From Ehretia macrophylla (lineage: Eukaryota > Streptophyta > Magnoliopsida > Boraginales > Ehretiaceae): a DNA stretch of 64,000 nt. The stretch is taken from assembly GCA_037974665.1 (NCBI GenBank), contig CM075769.1, positions 82,341,190-82,405,189 on the forward strand. Direction: 5' to 3'. Below, in pieces: positions 35,114 to 47,905 of this stretch. The translations under genes and the position numbers were made by a program. Each line of letters starts with the position of its first letter. Within the stretch, counting starts at the first letter, position 1. The notes beneath the pieces are model-generated. The model was not told the origin of the DNA, did no database searches, and saw only the letters and a program-made list of their open reading frames with translations.

Positions 35114-35232
35114 GGGGTGCAACACGAGGACTTCCCAGGGTGTCACCCATCCTAGTACTTCTCTCGCCCAAGCACGTTTAACTTCGTAGTTCTGATGGGA
35201 TCCGTTGCATTAGTGCTGGTACGATCGCACCT
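35114..35232 (-). rRNA. 5S rRNA gene copy 34
   Basis: About seven changes (1, 11, 28, 46, 56, 73, 92). The upstream flank is shortened (GTTGCAATTCC), so the distance from the box to the start is about 6 bp too small. Probably inactive. Confidence 0.93.
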
Positions 35233-35784
35233 GTCATGTTGCAATTCCTTTAGGTGTTAACGGTTCACAGTCCCAGCCTAGAGAGATAGCCCATTCAGAA
35301 GGCCCAATGGGCTTAATGACAACCCATCCGCTTCAACAACCCAGCATCCTCGCTAGACGAGATATCGTCGCATTGTAGGGCCCTCTAATTTCCCGCGAGT
35401 AAGGTTGTGTTCCTTTTAACAGCTCACGACGTACAATCCGGGAGGGAAAAACAAAGCTAAAAAGAAAAGTGGCTTGAAATTGATGAAAACGTTCGATTTA
35501 GGGCTCCAAAAATGGGTAGAACGAGCAAGCTGGCTAACCCCGTCGTAGAGCTCTCAGAGAGCTTTCCAACGGAATACTGTGCGCCGCGTAACTCTTTACG
35601 GATCAAAAGTTATGGGCATCGGAGCGAAGGAGACCTGGTCACAAGCCCGACGCCCTCGGTTTGCTAACCCCACCTCCACGTGAAGCGAAGTTGTCTTGCC
35701 CAAAGTACCGTGGGATTCGATAATAGAAATGTGGTGGATAAAGAATCTTGGCAACCCTAATCGGAGCAAAAAAAATTGAAAAGG

Positions 35785-35903
35785 GGGGTGCAACACGAGG
35801 ACTTCCCAATGGGTCATCCATCCTAGTAGTACTCTCGCCCCAGCACGCTTAACTTTGGAGTTCTGATGGGATCCGGCGCATTAGTGCTGGTATGAACGCA
35901 CCC
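35785..35903 (-). rRNA. 5S rRNA gene copy 35 (five-change variant family)
   Basis: About eight changes: set 48/63/75/87/94 plus 8, 27, 95. Confidence 0.93.
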
Positions 35904-36462
35904 GTCATATTGATGGCCCAATTCCTTTATGTGTTAACGGTTCACAGTTCCAGCCTAGAGAGATAGCCCATTCAGAAGGCCCAATGGGCTTAACGACAAC
36001 CCATCCGCTTCAACAACCCAGAATCCCCTCAAGACGAGATGTCAATGCGTTGTAGGGGCGTCTAATGTCCCACGAAGAGGGTTGGTGGCCTGTTAACAGC
36101 TCACGACGTACGATCTGTGACCGAAAAAAAGAGCTAAACCAGAAAAGTGGCCCGAAACTGATAAAAACGTTCGATTTTGGGCTCCAAAAAAGGGCACAGC
36201 GAGCATGTTGGCTACCGCTGTGGTAGAGCTCTCGTAGAGCTTTGAAACGGCAAGCTTTGTGCTGCGTAACTCCTTACGGATCAAAAGTTATGGGCACCGA
36301 AGCGACAGATACCTGGTCACAAGCCCTACGTCCTCCGTTTGCTGGCCCAACCTCCACGTGAAGTGACGTTGTCTTGCCCAAGGTGCCATGGGATTCGATA
36401 ATAGAAATGTGGTGGATAAAGTATCTTGGCAACCCTAACCGGAGCAAAAAAAATTTAAAAGG

Positions 36463-36581
36463 GGGGTGTAACACGAGGATTTCCCAGGGGGTCACCCATC
36501 ATAGTACTACTCGCACCCAAGCATGCTTAACTTCGGAGTTCTGATGGGATCCGGTGCTTTAGTGCTGGTATGATCGCACCC
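36463..36581 (-). rRNA. 5S rRNA gene copy 36
   Basis: About seven changes (24, 58, 67, 69, 81, 102, 113), hitting A box, IE and C box. Confidence 0.93.
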
Positions 36582-37140
36582 GTCATGTTGATGGCCCAAT
36601 TCCTTTTTGTGTTAACGGTTCACAGTCCCAGCCCAGAGAGATAGCCCATTAAGAAGGCCCAATGGGCTTAACAACAACCCATCCGCTTCAACAACGCAGC
36701 ATCCTCGCAAGACGAGATATCGACGCGTTGTAGGGCCCTCTAGTCTTCCGAGAATAAGGTTGTCGTCCTTTTAACAGCTCACGACGTACGATCCGGGACG
36801 AAAAAACATAGCTAAAATAGAAAAGTGGCCAGAAACTGATGAAAATGCTCGATTTTGGGCTCCAAAAAAATGTACAGCGAGCACGCTGGCTGCCTCCGTC
36901 GTAGAACTCTCGGAGAGCTTTCCAACGGTATGCTTTTCTCCGCGTAACTCCTTACGGATCAAAAGTTATGGGCACCGGAGCGAAAGAGATCTTGTCATAA
37001 GCCCAACGCCCTCGGTTTGCTGGCCCAACCTCCACGTAAAGCGAAGTTGTCTTGCCCAAGGTGCCGTGGGATTCGATAATTGAAATGTGGTGGATAATGT
37101 ATCTTGGCAACCCTAACCGGAGGAAAAAAAATTTAAAAGG

Positions 37141-37259
37141 GGGGTGCAACACGAGGACTTCCCAGGGCGTCACCCATCCTAGTACTACTCTCGCCCAAGC
37201 ACGCATAACTTCGGAGTTCTGATGGGATCCGGTGCATTAGTGCTGGTATGATCGCACCC
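37141..37259 (-). rRNA. 5S rRNA gene copy 37
   Basis: Only two changes (55 in the A box, 92 in the C box). Upstream flank lacks about 30 bp further out (at 37300), a deletion shared with copy 42. Confidence 0.96.
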
Positions 37260-37787
37260 GTCATGTTGATGTCCCAATTCCTTTATGTGTTAACGGTTCA
37301 GAAGGCCCAATGGGCTTAACAACAACACATCCGCTTCAACAATCCAGCATCCTCGCAAGACGAGATATCGACGTGTTGTAGGGCCTTCTAATGTCCCGCG
37401 AGTAAGGTTGTGGTCCTTTTAACTGCTCACGACGTACCATCCGGCACCGAAAAACATAACAAAAATAGAAAAATGTCCCGAAACTGATGAAAACTTTCAA
37501 TTTTGGGCTCCAAAAAGGGCACAGCGAGCAAGCTAGCTGCCCCCATCTTTGAGCTCTCAAAGGGCTATCCAAAGGTATGCTGTGCACCGCGTAACTCCTT
37601 ACGGATCAAAAGTTATTGTCACCAGAGTGAAAGAGACCTGGTCACAAGCCCTACGCCCTCGGTTTGCGGGCCCAGCCTCCACGTGAAGTGAAGTTGTCTT
37701 GTCCAAGGTGCAATGGGATTCGATAATAGATATGTGGTGGATAAAGTATCTTGGCAACCCTAACCGGAGCAAAAGAAATTGAAAAGG

Positions 37788-37906
37788 GGGGTGCAACACG
37801 AGGACTTCCCAGGGGGTCACCCATCCTAGTACTACTCTCGCCCAAGCACGCTTAACTTCGGAGTTCTGATTGGATCCGGTGCATTAGTGCTGGTATGATC
37901 ACACCC
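37788..37906 (-). rRNA. 5S rRNA gene copy 38, near-consensus
   Basis: Only two changes (6 and 36) and an unchanged internal control region. Upstream reads GGGGGAACAATTCC then TTTATGC, so the CATAAAGG box is kept but the GC near -13 is not. One of the best candidates for a working gene here. Confidence 0.97.
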
Positions 37907-38465
37907 GTCATGTTGGGGGAACAATTCCTTTATGCTTTAACGGTTCACAGTCCCAGCCTAGAGATATGGCCCATTCCGAAGGCCCAATGGGCTTAACGAC
38001 AACCCATCCGCTTCAACAACCCAGCATCCTCGCAAGACGAGATATCGATGCATTGTAGGGCCCTCTAATGTCCCTCGAGTAAGTTTGTCATCCTTTTAAC
38101 AGCTCACGACGTAGGATTCGGGACAAAAAAACAGAGCTAAAAAAGAAAAATGGCTTGAAACTGATGAAAATGTTCGATTTAGGGCTCCAAAAATGGGTAG
38201 AACGAGCAAGCTGGCTAAATCCATCGTAGAGCTCTCGGAGAGCTTTCCAACGGTATGCTGTGCGCCGCGTAACTCCTTATGGATCAAAAGTTATGGGCAC
38301 CGGAGCGAAGGAGACCTGGTCACAAGCCCGACGCCCTCGGTTTGCTAACCCCGCCTCCACGTGAAGCAAAGTTGTCTTGCCCAAGGTACCATGGGATTCG
38401 ATAATAGAAATGTGGTGGATAAAGAATCTTGGCAACCCTAATCGGAGCAAAAAAAATTGAAAAGG

Positions 38466-38584
38466 GTGGTGTAACACGAGGACTTCCCAGTGGGTCATCC
38501 ATCCTAGTAGTACTCTCGCCCCAGCACGCTTAACTTTGGAGTTCTGATGGGATCTGGTGCATTAGTGCTGGTATCAACGCACCC
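38466..38584 (-). rRNA. 5S rRNA gene copy 39 (five-change variant family)
   Basis: About ten changes: set 48/63/75/87/94 plus 8, 10, 30, 113, 118. Confidence 0.92.
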
Positions 38585-39143
38585 GTCATGTTCATGGCCC
38601 AATTCCTTTATGTGTTAACGGTTCACAGTCCCAGCGTAGAGAGATAGCCCATTCAAAAGGCCCAATGGGCTTAACGACAACCCATCCGCTTCAACAACCC
38701 AGCATCCTCGTAAGACGAGATATCGACGCCTTGTAGTGCCCTCTAATGTCCCGCGAATAAGATTGTTGTCCTTTTAACAGCTCACGACGTACGATCTGGG
38801 ACCGAAAAAAAGAGCTAAACTAGAAAATTGGCCCGAAACTGATGAAAACGTTCGATTTTGGGCTCCAAAAAAGGGCACAGCGAGCACGCTGTCTACCGCC
38901 GTGGTAGAGCTCTCGGAGAGCTTTCCAACGGTATGCTTTGCTCCGCGTAACTCCTTACGGATCAAAAGTAATGGGCACCGAAGCAAAAGAGACCTGGTCA
39001 CAAGCCCAACGCCATCGGTTTGCTGGCCCAACTTCCACGTGAAGCAAAGTTGTCTTGCCCAAGGTGCCGTGGGATTCGATAATAGAAATGTGGTGGATAA
39101 AGTATCTTGGCAACCCTAACCGGAGGGAAAAAACTTTAAAAGG

Positions 39144-39262
39144 GGGGTGCAACACGAGGAATTCCCAGGGGGTCACCCATCCTAGTACTACTCGCGCCAA
39201 AGCACGCTTAACTTCGGAGTTCTGATGGGATCCGGTGCATTAGTGCTGGTATGATCGCACCC
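39144..39262 (-). rRNA. 5S rRNA gene copy 40
   Basis: About three changes (64, 69, 102). The IE change at 69 is shared with copies 36, 41 and 47. Confidence 0.95.
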
Positions 39263-39820
39263 GTCATATTGATGGCCCAATTCCTTTATGTGTTAATGGT
39301 TCACAGTCCCAGCCTAGAGAGATACCCATTAAGAAGGCCCAATGGGCTTAACGACAGCCCATGCGATTCAACAACGCAGCATCCTCGCAAGACGAGATAT
39401 CGACACGTTGTAGGGCCCTCTAGTGTCCCGAGAATAAGGTTGTCGTCCTTTTAACAGCTCACGACGTACGATCTGGGATGGAAAAACAGAGCTAAATTAG
39501 AAAAGTGGCCAGAAATTGATGAAAACGTTTGACTTTGGGCTCCAAAAAAATGCACAGCGAGCACGCTGGCTTCCGCTGTCGTAGAACTCTCGGAGAGATT
39601 TCCAACGGTATACTTTGCTCCGCGTAACTCCTTACGGATCAAAAGTTATGGGCATCGGAGCGAAAGAGACCTGGTCACAAGCCCAACGCCCTCGGTTTGC
39701 TGGCCTAACCTCCACGTGAAGCAAAGTTGTCTTGCCCAAGGTGCCGTGGGATTCGATAATAGAAATGTGGTGGATAAAGTATCTTGGCAACCCTAACCGG
39801 AGGAAAAAAAATTTAAAAGG

Positions 39821-39939
39821 GGGGTGCAACACGAGGACTTCCCAGGGGGTCACCCATCCTACTACTACTCGCGCCCAAGCACGCTTAACTTCGGAGTTCT
39901 GAAGGGATCCGGTTCATTAGTGCTGGTATGATCGCACCC
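39821..39939 (-). rRNA. 5S rRNA gene copy 41
   Basis: About four changes (26, 37, 69, 78). C and A boxes intact. Confidence 0.95.
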
Positions 39940-40498
39940 GTCATGTTGATGGCCCAATTCCTTTATGTGTTAACGGTTCACAGTCCCAGCCTAGAGAGAT
40001 AGCCCATTAAGAAGGCCCAATGGGCTTAACGACAACCCATCCGCTTCAACAACGCAGCATCCTCGCAAGACGAGATATCGACGCGTTGTAGGGCCCTCTA
40101 GTGTCCCGAGAATAAGGTTGTCGTCCTTTTAACATCTCACGACGTACGATCCGGGATGAAAAAACAGAGCTAAATTAGAAAAGTGGCCAGAAACTGATGA
40201 AAACGTTCTATTTTGGGCTCCAAAAAAATGCACAGCGAGCATGCTGGCTTCCGCCGTCGTAGAACTCTCGGAGAGCTTTCCAACGGTATGCTTTGCTCCG
40301 CGTAACTCCTTACGGATCAAAAGTTATGGGCACCAAAGCGAAATACACATTGTCACAAGCCCAACGCCCTCGGTTTGCTGGCTCAACCTCCACGTGAAGC
40401 GAAGTTGTCTTGCCCAAGGTGTTGTGGGATTCGATAATTGAAATGTGGTGGATAATGTATCTTGGCAACCCTAACCGGAGGAAAAAAAAATTAAAAGG

Positions 40499-40617
40499 GG
40501 GGTGCAACACGAGGACTTCCCAGAGAGTCACCCATCCTAGTACTATTCTCACCCAAGCACGCATAACTTTGGAGTTCTGATGGGATCCGGTGCATTAGTG
40601 CTGGTATGATCGCACCC
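40499..40617 (-). rRNA. 5S rRNA gene copy 42
   Basis: About six changes (48, 55, 67, 72, 92, 94). Shares 55 and the 30-bp upstream deletion (at 40658) with copy 37, five units to the left. Confidence 0.94.
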
Positions 40618-41145
40618 ATCATGTTGATGGCCCAATTCCTTTCTGTGTTAACGGTTCAGAAGGCCCAATGGGCTTAACAACAACCCATCCGCTTCAACAA
40701 CCCAGCATCCTCGCAAGACGAGATATCGATGTGTTGTAGGGCCTTCTAATGTCCCGCGAATAAGGTTGTGGTCTTTTTAACTGCTCACGACGTACGATCC
40801 GGCACCGAAAAACATAGTAAAATTAGAAAAGTGTCCCGAAACTGATGAAAACTTTCAATTTTGGGCGCCAAAAAGGGTACAGCGAGCAAGCTAGCTGCCC
40901 CCATCGTAGAGGTCTCGAAGAGCTTTCAAAAGGTATGCTGTGCATCGCGTAATTCCTTACGGATCAAACGTTATGGTCACCGGAGCGAAGGAGACCTGGT
41001 CACAAGTCCTACGCCCTCGATTTGATGGCCTAGCCTCCACGTGAAGTGAAGTTGTCTTGCCCAAGGTGCAATGGGATTCGATAATAGATATGTGGTGGAT
41101 AAAGTATCTTGGCAACCCTAACCGGAGCAAAAGAAAATGAAAAGG

Positions 41146-41264
41146 GGGGTGCAACACGAGGACTTCCCAGGGGGTCACCCATCCTAGTACCACTCTCTCC
41201 CAAGCACGCTTAACTTCGGAGTTCTGATTGGATCCGGTGCATTATTGCTGGTATGATCACACCC
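41146..41264 (-). rRNA. 5S rRNA gene copy 43
   Basis: Five changes (6, 20, 36, 67, 74). Identical to copy 45, including the downstream AAAAGAAAATGAAAAG block. Confidence 0.95.
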
Positions 41265-41823
41265 GTCATGTTGAGGGCACAATTCCTTTATGTGTTAACG
41301 GTTCACAGTCCCAGCCTAGAGAGATTGCCGATTCAGAAGGCCCAATGGGCTTAACGAGAACCCATCAACTTCAACAACCTAGCATACTCGCAAGACGAGA
41401 TATCGATGCATTGTAGGGCCCTCTAATGTCCCGCGAGTAAGGTTGTCATCCTTTTAACATCCCACGACGTACGATCCGGGACGGAAAAATAGAGATAAAT
41501 TAGAAAAGTGGCCTGAAACTTATGAAAACGTTAGATTTTGGGCTCCAAAAATGGGTAGAATGAGCAAGCTGGCTAACCCCATCGTAGAGCTCTCGGAGAG
41601 CTTTCCAACGGTATGCTGTGCGCCGCGTAACTCCTTACAGATCAAAAGTTATGGGCACCGGAGCGAAAGAGACCTGGTCACAAGCCCGACGCACTCAGTA
41701 TGCTAACCCCGCCTCCACGAGGAGCGAAGGTGGCTTGCCCAAAGTACCGTGGGATAAGATAATAGAAATGTGGTGGATAAAGAATCTTGGGAACCCTAAT
41801 CGGAGCAAAAAAAATTGAAAAGG

Positions 41824-41942
41824 GGGGTGCAACACGAGGACTTCCCAGTGGGTCATCCATCCTAGTAGTACTCTCGCCCCAGCACGCTTAACTTTGGAGT
41901 TCTGATGGGATCCGATGCATTAGTGCTGGTATGAACGCACCC
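41824..41942 (-). rRNA. 5S rRNA gene copy 44 (five-change variant family)
   Basis: Set 48/63/75/87/94 plus 8 and 28. Confidence 0.94.
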
Positions 41943-42501
41943 GTCATGTTGATGGCCCAATTCCTTTATGTGTTAACGGTTCACAGTCCCAGCCTAGAGA
42001 GATAGCCCATTCAAAAAGCCCAATGGGCTTAACGATAACCCATCCGCTTCAACAACCCAGCATCCTCGTAAGACGAGATATCGACGCGTTGTAGGGCCCT
42101 CTAATGTCCCGCGAATAAGGTTGTTGTCCTTTTAACAGCTCACGACGTACGATCTGGGACTGAAAAAAAGAGCTAAACTAGAAAATTGGCCCGAAACTGA
42201 TGAAAACGTTCGATTTTGGGCTCCAAAAAAGGGCACAGCGAGCACGCTGGCTACCGTCGTGGTAGAGCTCTCAGAGAGCTTTCCAACGGTGTGCTTTTCT
42301 CCGCGTAACTCCTTATGGATCAAAAGTTATGGGCACCGGAGCGAAAGAGACCTGGTCACAAGCCCAACGCCCTCGGTTTGCTAGCCCAACCTCCAGGTGA
42401 AGTGAAGTTGTCTTGCCCAAGGTGCCATGGGATTCGATAATTGAAATTTTGTGGATAAAGTATCTTGGCAACCCTAACCGGAGCAAAAGAAAATGAAAAG
42501 G

Positions 42502-42620
42502 GGGGTGCAACACGAGGACTTCCCAGGGGGTCACCCATCCTAGTACCACTCTCTCCCAAGCACGCTTAACTTCGGAGTTCTGATTGGATCCGGTGCATTA
42601 TTGCTGGTATGATCACACCC
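42502..42620 (-). rRNA. 5S rRNA gene copy 45
   Basis: Identical to copy 43 in the transcribed part; upstream flank differs (TTTGGGGAACAATTCC), showing where the duplicated tract stops. Confidence 0.95.
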
Positions 42621-43179
42621 GTCATGTTTGGGGAACAATTCCTTTATGTGTTAATGGTTCACAGTCCCAGCCTAAAGAGATGGCCCATTCAGAAGGCCCA
42701 ATGGGCTTAAGGACAACCCATCCACTTCAACAACCCAGCATCCTCGCAAGATGAGATATCGATGCATTGTAGGGCCCTCTAATGTCCCGCGAGTAGGGTT
42801 GTCATCCTTTTAACAGCTCACGACGTACGATCCGGGACGGAAAAACAGAGCTAAAAAAGAAAAATGGCTTGAAACTGATGAAAACGTTCGATTTAGGGCT
42901 CCAAAAATGGGTAGAATGAGCAAGCTGGCTAACCCCATCGTAGAGCTCTCGGAGAGCTTTCCAACGGTATGCTGTGCGCCGCGTAACTCCTTACAGATCA
43001 AAAGTTATGGGCACCGGAGCGAAAGAGACCTGGTCACAAGCCCGACGCCCTCAGTTTGCTAACCCCGCCTCCACGTGAAGCGAAGTTGTCTTGCCCAAAG
43101 TACCGTGGGATTCGATAATAGAAATGTGGTGGATAAAGAATCTTGGGAACCCTAATCGGAGCAAAAAAAATTGAAAAGG

Positions 43180-43298
43180 GGGGTGCAACACGAGGACTTC
43201 CCAGTGGGTCATCCATCCTAGTAGTACTCTCGCCCCAGCACGCTTAACTTCGGAGTTCTGATAGGATCCGGTGCATTAGTGCTGGTATGATCGCACCC
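43180..43298 (-). rRNA. 5S rRNA gene copy 46 (variant family, recombinant)
   Basis: Has 63/75/87/94 of the variant set but the consensus base at 48, plus a change at 36: the 3' part matches copy 44 and the 5' part a normal copy, as left by exchange or conversion near RNA 50-60. Confidence 0.94.
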
Positions 43299-43856
43299 GT
43301 CATGTTGATGGCACAATCTTTTATGTGTTAACGGTTCGCAGTCGCAGCCTAGAGAGATGGCCCATTCAGAAGGCCCAATGGGCTTAATGACAACACATCT
43401 GCTTCAACAACCCAACATCCTCGTAAGACGAGATATCGACGCATTGTAGGGCCCTCTAATGTCCCACGAGTTAGGTTGTTGTCCTTTTAACAGCTCACGA
43501 CGTACGATCTGGGACTGAAAAAAAGAGCTAAACTAGAAAATTGGCCCGAAACTGATGAAAACGTTCGATTTTGGGCTCCAAAAAAGGGCACAGCGAGCAC
43601 GCTGGCTACCGTCGTGGTAGAGCTCTCAGAGAGCTTTCCAACGGTGTGCTTTTCTCCGCGTAACTCCTTATGGATCAAAAGTTATGGGCACCGGAGCGAA
43701 AGAGACCTGGTCACAAGCCCAACGCCCTCGGTTTGCTAGCCCAACCTCCAGGTGAAGTGAAGTTGTCTTGCCCAAGGTGCCATGGGATTCGATAATTGAA
43801 ATTTTGTGGATAAAGTATCTTGGCAACCCTAACCGTAGGAAAAAAAATTTAAAAGG

Positions 43857-43975
43857 GGCGTGCAACACGAGGACTTCCCAGGGGGTCACCCTTCCTAGTA
43901 CTACTCGCGCCCAAGCACACTTAACTTCGGAGTTCTGATGGGATCCGGTGCATTAGTGCTGGTATGATCGCACCC
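43857..43975 (-). rRNA. 5S rRNA gene copy 47
   Basis: About four changes (57, 69, 84, 117): one each in A box, IE and C box. Confidence 0.95.
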
Positions 43976-44534
43976 GTCATATTGATGGCCCAATTCCTTT
44001 ATGTGTTAACGGTTCACAGTCCCAGCCTAGAGAGATAGCCCATTAAGAAGGCCTAATGGGCTTAACGACAACCCATCCGCTTCAACAACGCAGCATCCTC
44101 GCAAGACGAGATATCAACGCGTTGTAGGGCCCTCTAGTGTCCCGAGAATAATGTTGTCGTCCTTTTAACAGCTCATGACGTACGATCCGGGATGGAAAAA
44201 CAGAGCTAAATCAAAAAAGTTGCCAGAAACTGATGAAAACGTTCAATTTTGGACTCCAAAAAAATGCACAGCGAGCACGCTGGCTGCCGCCGTCGTAGAA
44301 CTATCGGAGAGCTTTCCAACGGTATACTTTGCTCTGCGTAACTCCTTACGGATCAAAAGTTATGGGCACCGAAGCGAAAGAGACCTTGTCACAAGCCCAA
44401 CGCCCTCGGTTTGCTGGCCCAACCGCCACGTGAAGCGAAGTTGTCTTGCCCAAGGTGCCGTGGGATTCGATAATTGAAATGTGGTGGATAATGTATCTTG
44501 GCAACCCTAACCGGAGGAAAAAAAATTTAAAAGA

Positions 44535-44653
44535 GGGGTGCAACACGAGGACTTCCCAGGAGGTCACCCATCCTAGTACTACTCTTGCCCAAGCACGTTT
44601 AACTTCGGAGTTCTGATCGGATCCGATGCATTAGTGCTAGTATGATCGCACCC
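44535..44653 (-). rRNA. 5S rRNA gene copy 48
   Basis: About six changes (15, 28, 36, 56, 68, 93). Confidence 0.94.
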
Positions 44654-45212
44654 GTCATGTTGATGGCCCAATTCCTTTATGTGTTAACGGTTCACAGTCC
44701 CAGCCTAGAGAGATGGCCCATTCAGATGGCCTAATGGGCTTAACGACAACCCATCCGCTTCAACAACCCATCATCCTCGCAAGACGAGATATCGATGCAT
44801 TGTAGGGCCCTCTAATTTCCGGCGAGTAAGGTTGTCGTCCTTTTAATAGCTCACGACGTACAATCCGGGATGGAAAAACTGAGCAAAAATCAGAAAAGTG
44901 GCCCGAAATTGATTGAAACATTCAATTTTGGGCTCCAAAAAGTGCACAGCGAGTAAGCTAGCTGCCCCCGTCGTAGAGCTCTCGAAGTGCTTTCCAACCG
45001 TATGCTGTGCGCCACGTAACTCCTTACAGATCAAAAGTTATGGGCACCGGAGCGACAGAGACCTGGTCCCAAGCCCTACGCCCTCGGTTTGCGGGCCCAG
45101 CCTCCAAGTGAAGTGAAGTTGTTTTGCCCAAGGTGCCTTGGGATTCGATAATAGAAATGTGGTGGATAAAGTGTCTTGACAACGCTAACCGAAGCAAAAA
45201 AAATTGAAAAGG

Positions 45213-45331
45213 GTGGTGCAACATGAGGACTTCCTAGGGGGTGACCCATCCTAGTACTAGTCTCGCCCTAGCACGCTTAACTTCGGAGTTCTGATCGGAT
45301 CCGGTGCATTATTGCTGGTATGATCGCACCC
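45213..45331 (-). rRNA. 5S rRNA gene copy 49
   Basis: About eight changes (20, 36, 63, 72, 89, 97, 108, 118). Shares 20, 36, 63 and 97 with copy 52, three units away. Confidence 0.92.
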
Positions 45332-45872
45332 GTCATGTTGAGGGAACAATTCCTTAATGTGTTAACGGTTCATAGTCTCAGCCTAGAGAGATGGCCCATT
45401 CAGAAAGCCCAATGGGCTTAAGGATAACCCCATCCGCTTCAACAACCCACCATCCCCGCAAGACGGGATATCGATGCGTTGTAGGGCCCTCTAATGTCAC
45501 GCGAGTAAGGTTGTCGTCCTTTTAACAGCTCACGACGTACGATACGGGATGGAAAAACATAGCAAAACTAGAAAAGTGTCTCGAAACTGATGGAAACGAT
45601 CAATTTTGGGTTCCAAAAAGAGCATAGCGAGCAAGCTAGCTGCCCCCATCGTAGAGCTCTCGAGGTGTTTTCCAACGGTATACTTTGTGCTGCGTAACTC
45701 CTTACGGATCAAAAGTTATGGGCATCGGAGCGACGGAGACTTGGCAACAAGCCCTACGCCCTCGGTTTGCGGGCCCAGCCTCCAAGTGAAGCGAAGTTGT
45801 CTTGCCCATAATAGAATTGTGGTGGATAAAGTATCTTGGCAACCCTAACCGATGGAAAAAATATTGAAAAGG

Positions 45873-45991
45873 GGGTTGCAACACGAGGACTTCCCACGGG
45901 GTCACCCATCTTAGTACTACTCTCGCCCAAGCACGCTTAACTTCGGAGTTCTGATGGGATCCGGTGCATTAGTGCTGGTATGATCGCACCC
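45873..45991 (-). rRNA. 5S rRNA gene copy 50
   Basis: About three changes (81, 95, 116); A box and IE intact. The spacer to its left lacks about 18 bp near 45809. Confidence 0.95.
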
Positions 45992-46550
45992 GTTATCTTG
46001 GGGGAACAATTCCTTTATGTGTTAACGGTTCACAGTCCCACCCTTGAGAGATGGCCCATTCAGAAGGCCCAATGGACTTAACGACAACCCATCAGCTTCA
46101 ACAACCTAGCATCCTCGCAAGATGAGATATCGAAGCGTTGTAGGGCCCTCTAATGTCCCGCGAGTAAGGTTGTCGTCTTTTTAACAGCTCACGACGTACG
46201 ATCCGGGACGGAAAAATAGAGCTAAATTAGAAAAGTTGCCAGAAATTGTTGAAAACGTTCAATTTTGGACTCCAAAAAAATGCACATCGAGCACGTTGGC
46301 TGCCGTCGTCGTAGAACTCTCGGAGAGCTTTCCAACGGTATAATTTGCTCTGCGTAACTCCTTACGGATTAAAAGTTATGGGCACCGAAGCGAAAGAGAC
46401 CTTGTCACAAGCCCAACGCCCTCGGTTTGCTGGCCCAACCTCCACGTGAAGCGAAGTTGTCTTGCCCAAGGTGCCGTGGGATTCGATAATTGAAATGTGG
46501 TGGATAATGTATCTTGGTAACCCTAACCGGAGGAAAAAAAATTTAAAAGG

Positions 46551-46669
46551 GGGGTGCAACACGAGGACTTCCAGGGGGGTCACCCATCCTAGTACTACTC
46601 TCGCCCAAGCATGTTTAACTTCGGATTTCTAATGGGATCCGATGCATTAGTGCTGGTATGATCGCACCC
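46551..46669 (-). rRNA. 5S rRNA gene copy 51
   Basis: About seven changes (28, 39, 44, 56, 58, 96, 97). Shares 28 and 56 with copy 48, three units to the left. Confidence 0.93.
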
Positions 46670-47227
46670 GTCATGTTGATGGCACAATTCCTTTATGTGT
46701 TAACGGTTCACAGTCCCAGCCTAGAGAGATGGCCCATTCAAAAGGCCCATTGTGCTTAACGACAACCCATCCGCTTCAACAACCCAGCATCCTCACAAGA
46801 CGAGATGTCGACGCATTGTAGGTCCCTCTAATGTCCCGCGAGTAAGGTTGTCGTCCTTTTAACAGCTCACGATGTACGATCCGGGTCGGAAAAACAGAGT
46901 AAAAATCAGAAAAGTGGCCCGAAACTGATGAAAACATTTGATTTTGGCCTCCAAAAAGGGCACAGCGTGCAAACTAGCTGCCCCCGTCGTAGAGATCTCG
47001 AAGAGCTTTCCAACGGTATGCTGTGCGCCGCGTAACTCCTTACGGATCAAAAGTTATAGGCACCGGAGCGACGGAGACCTGGTCACAAGCCCTACGACCT
47101 CGGTTTACGGGACCGGCCTCCACGTGAAGCGAAGTTGTTTTGCCAATGGTGCCATTGGATTCGATAATAGAAATGCGGTGGATAAAGTATCTTGGCAACC
47201 CTAACCGGAGCAAAAAAATTGAAAAGG

Positions 47228-47346
47228 GGGGTGGACCTCGAGGGCTTCCTAGGGGGTCACTCCTCCTAGTACTACTCTCGACCTAGCACGCTTAACTTCT
47301 GAGTTCTGATCGGAACCGGTGCATTATTGCTGGTATGATCGCACTC
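47228..47346 (-). rRNA. 5S rRNA gene copy 52, probable pseudogene
   Basis: The most diverged copy: about fourteen changes, across the 3' end (103, 109, 111, 113), C box (84, 86, 97), A box (63) and helix I (2). It also lacks the GGATCC site. Confidence 0.88.
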
Positions 47347-47905
47347 GTCATGTTGAGGGAACAATTCCTTAATGTGTTAACGGTTCACAGTCTCAGCCTA
47401 GAGAGATGGCCCATTCAGAAGGCCCAATGGGCTTAAGGATAACCCCATCCGCTTCAACAACCCACCATCCCCGCAAGACGGGATATCGATGCGTTGTAGG
47501 GCCCTCTAATGTCACGTGAGTAAGGTTGTCGTCCTTTTAACAGCTCACGACGTACGATACGGGATGGAAAAACATAGCAAAACTAGAAAAGTGTCTTGAA
47601 ACTGATGGAAACGTTCAATTTTGGGTTCCAAAAAGAGCATAGCGACCAAGCTAGCTGCCCCCATCGTAGAGCTCTCGAAGAACTTTCCAACGGTATGCTG
47701 TGTTCCGCGTAACTCCTTACGGATGAAAAGTTATGGGCACCAAAGCGAAGGAGACCTGGTCACAAGCCCTACGCCCTCGGTTTGCTGGCCCAGCCTCCAC
47801 GTGAAGCGAAGTTGTCTTGCCCAAGGTGCTGTGGGATTCGATAATAGAAATGTGGTGGATAAAGTACCTTGGCAACCATAACTGGAGGAAAAAAAATTTA
47901 AAATG

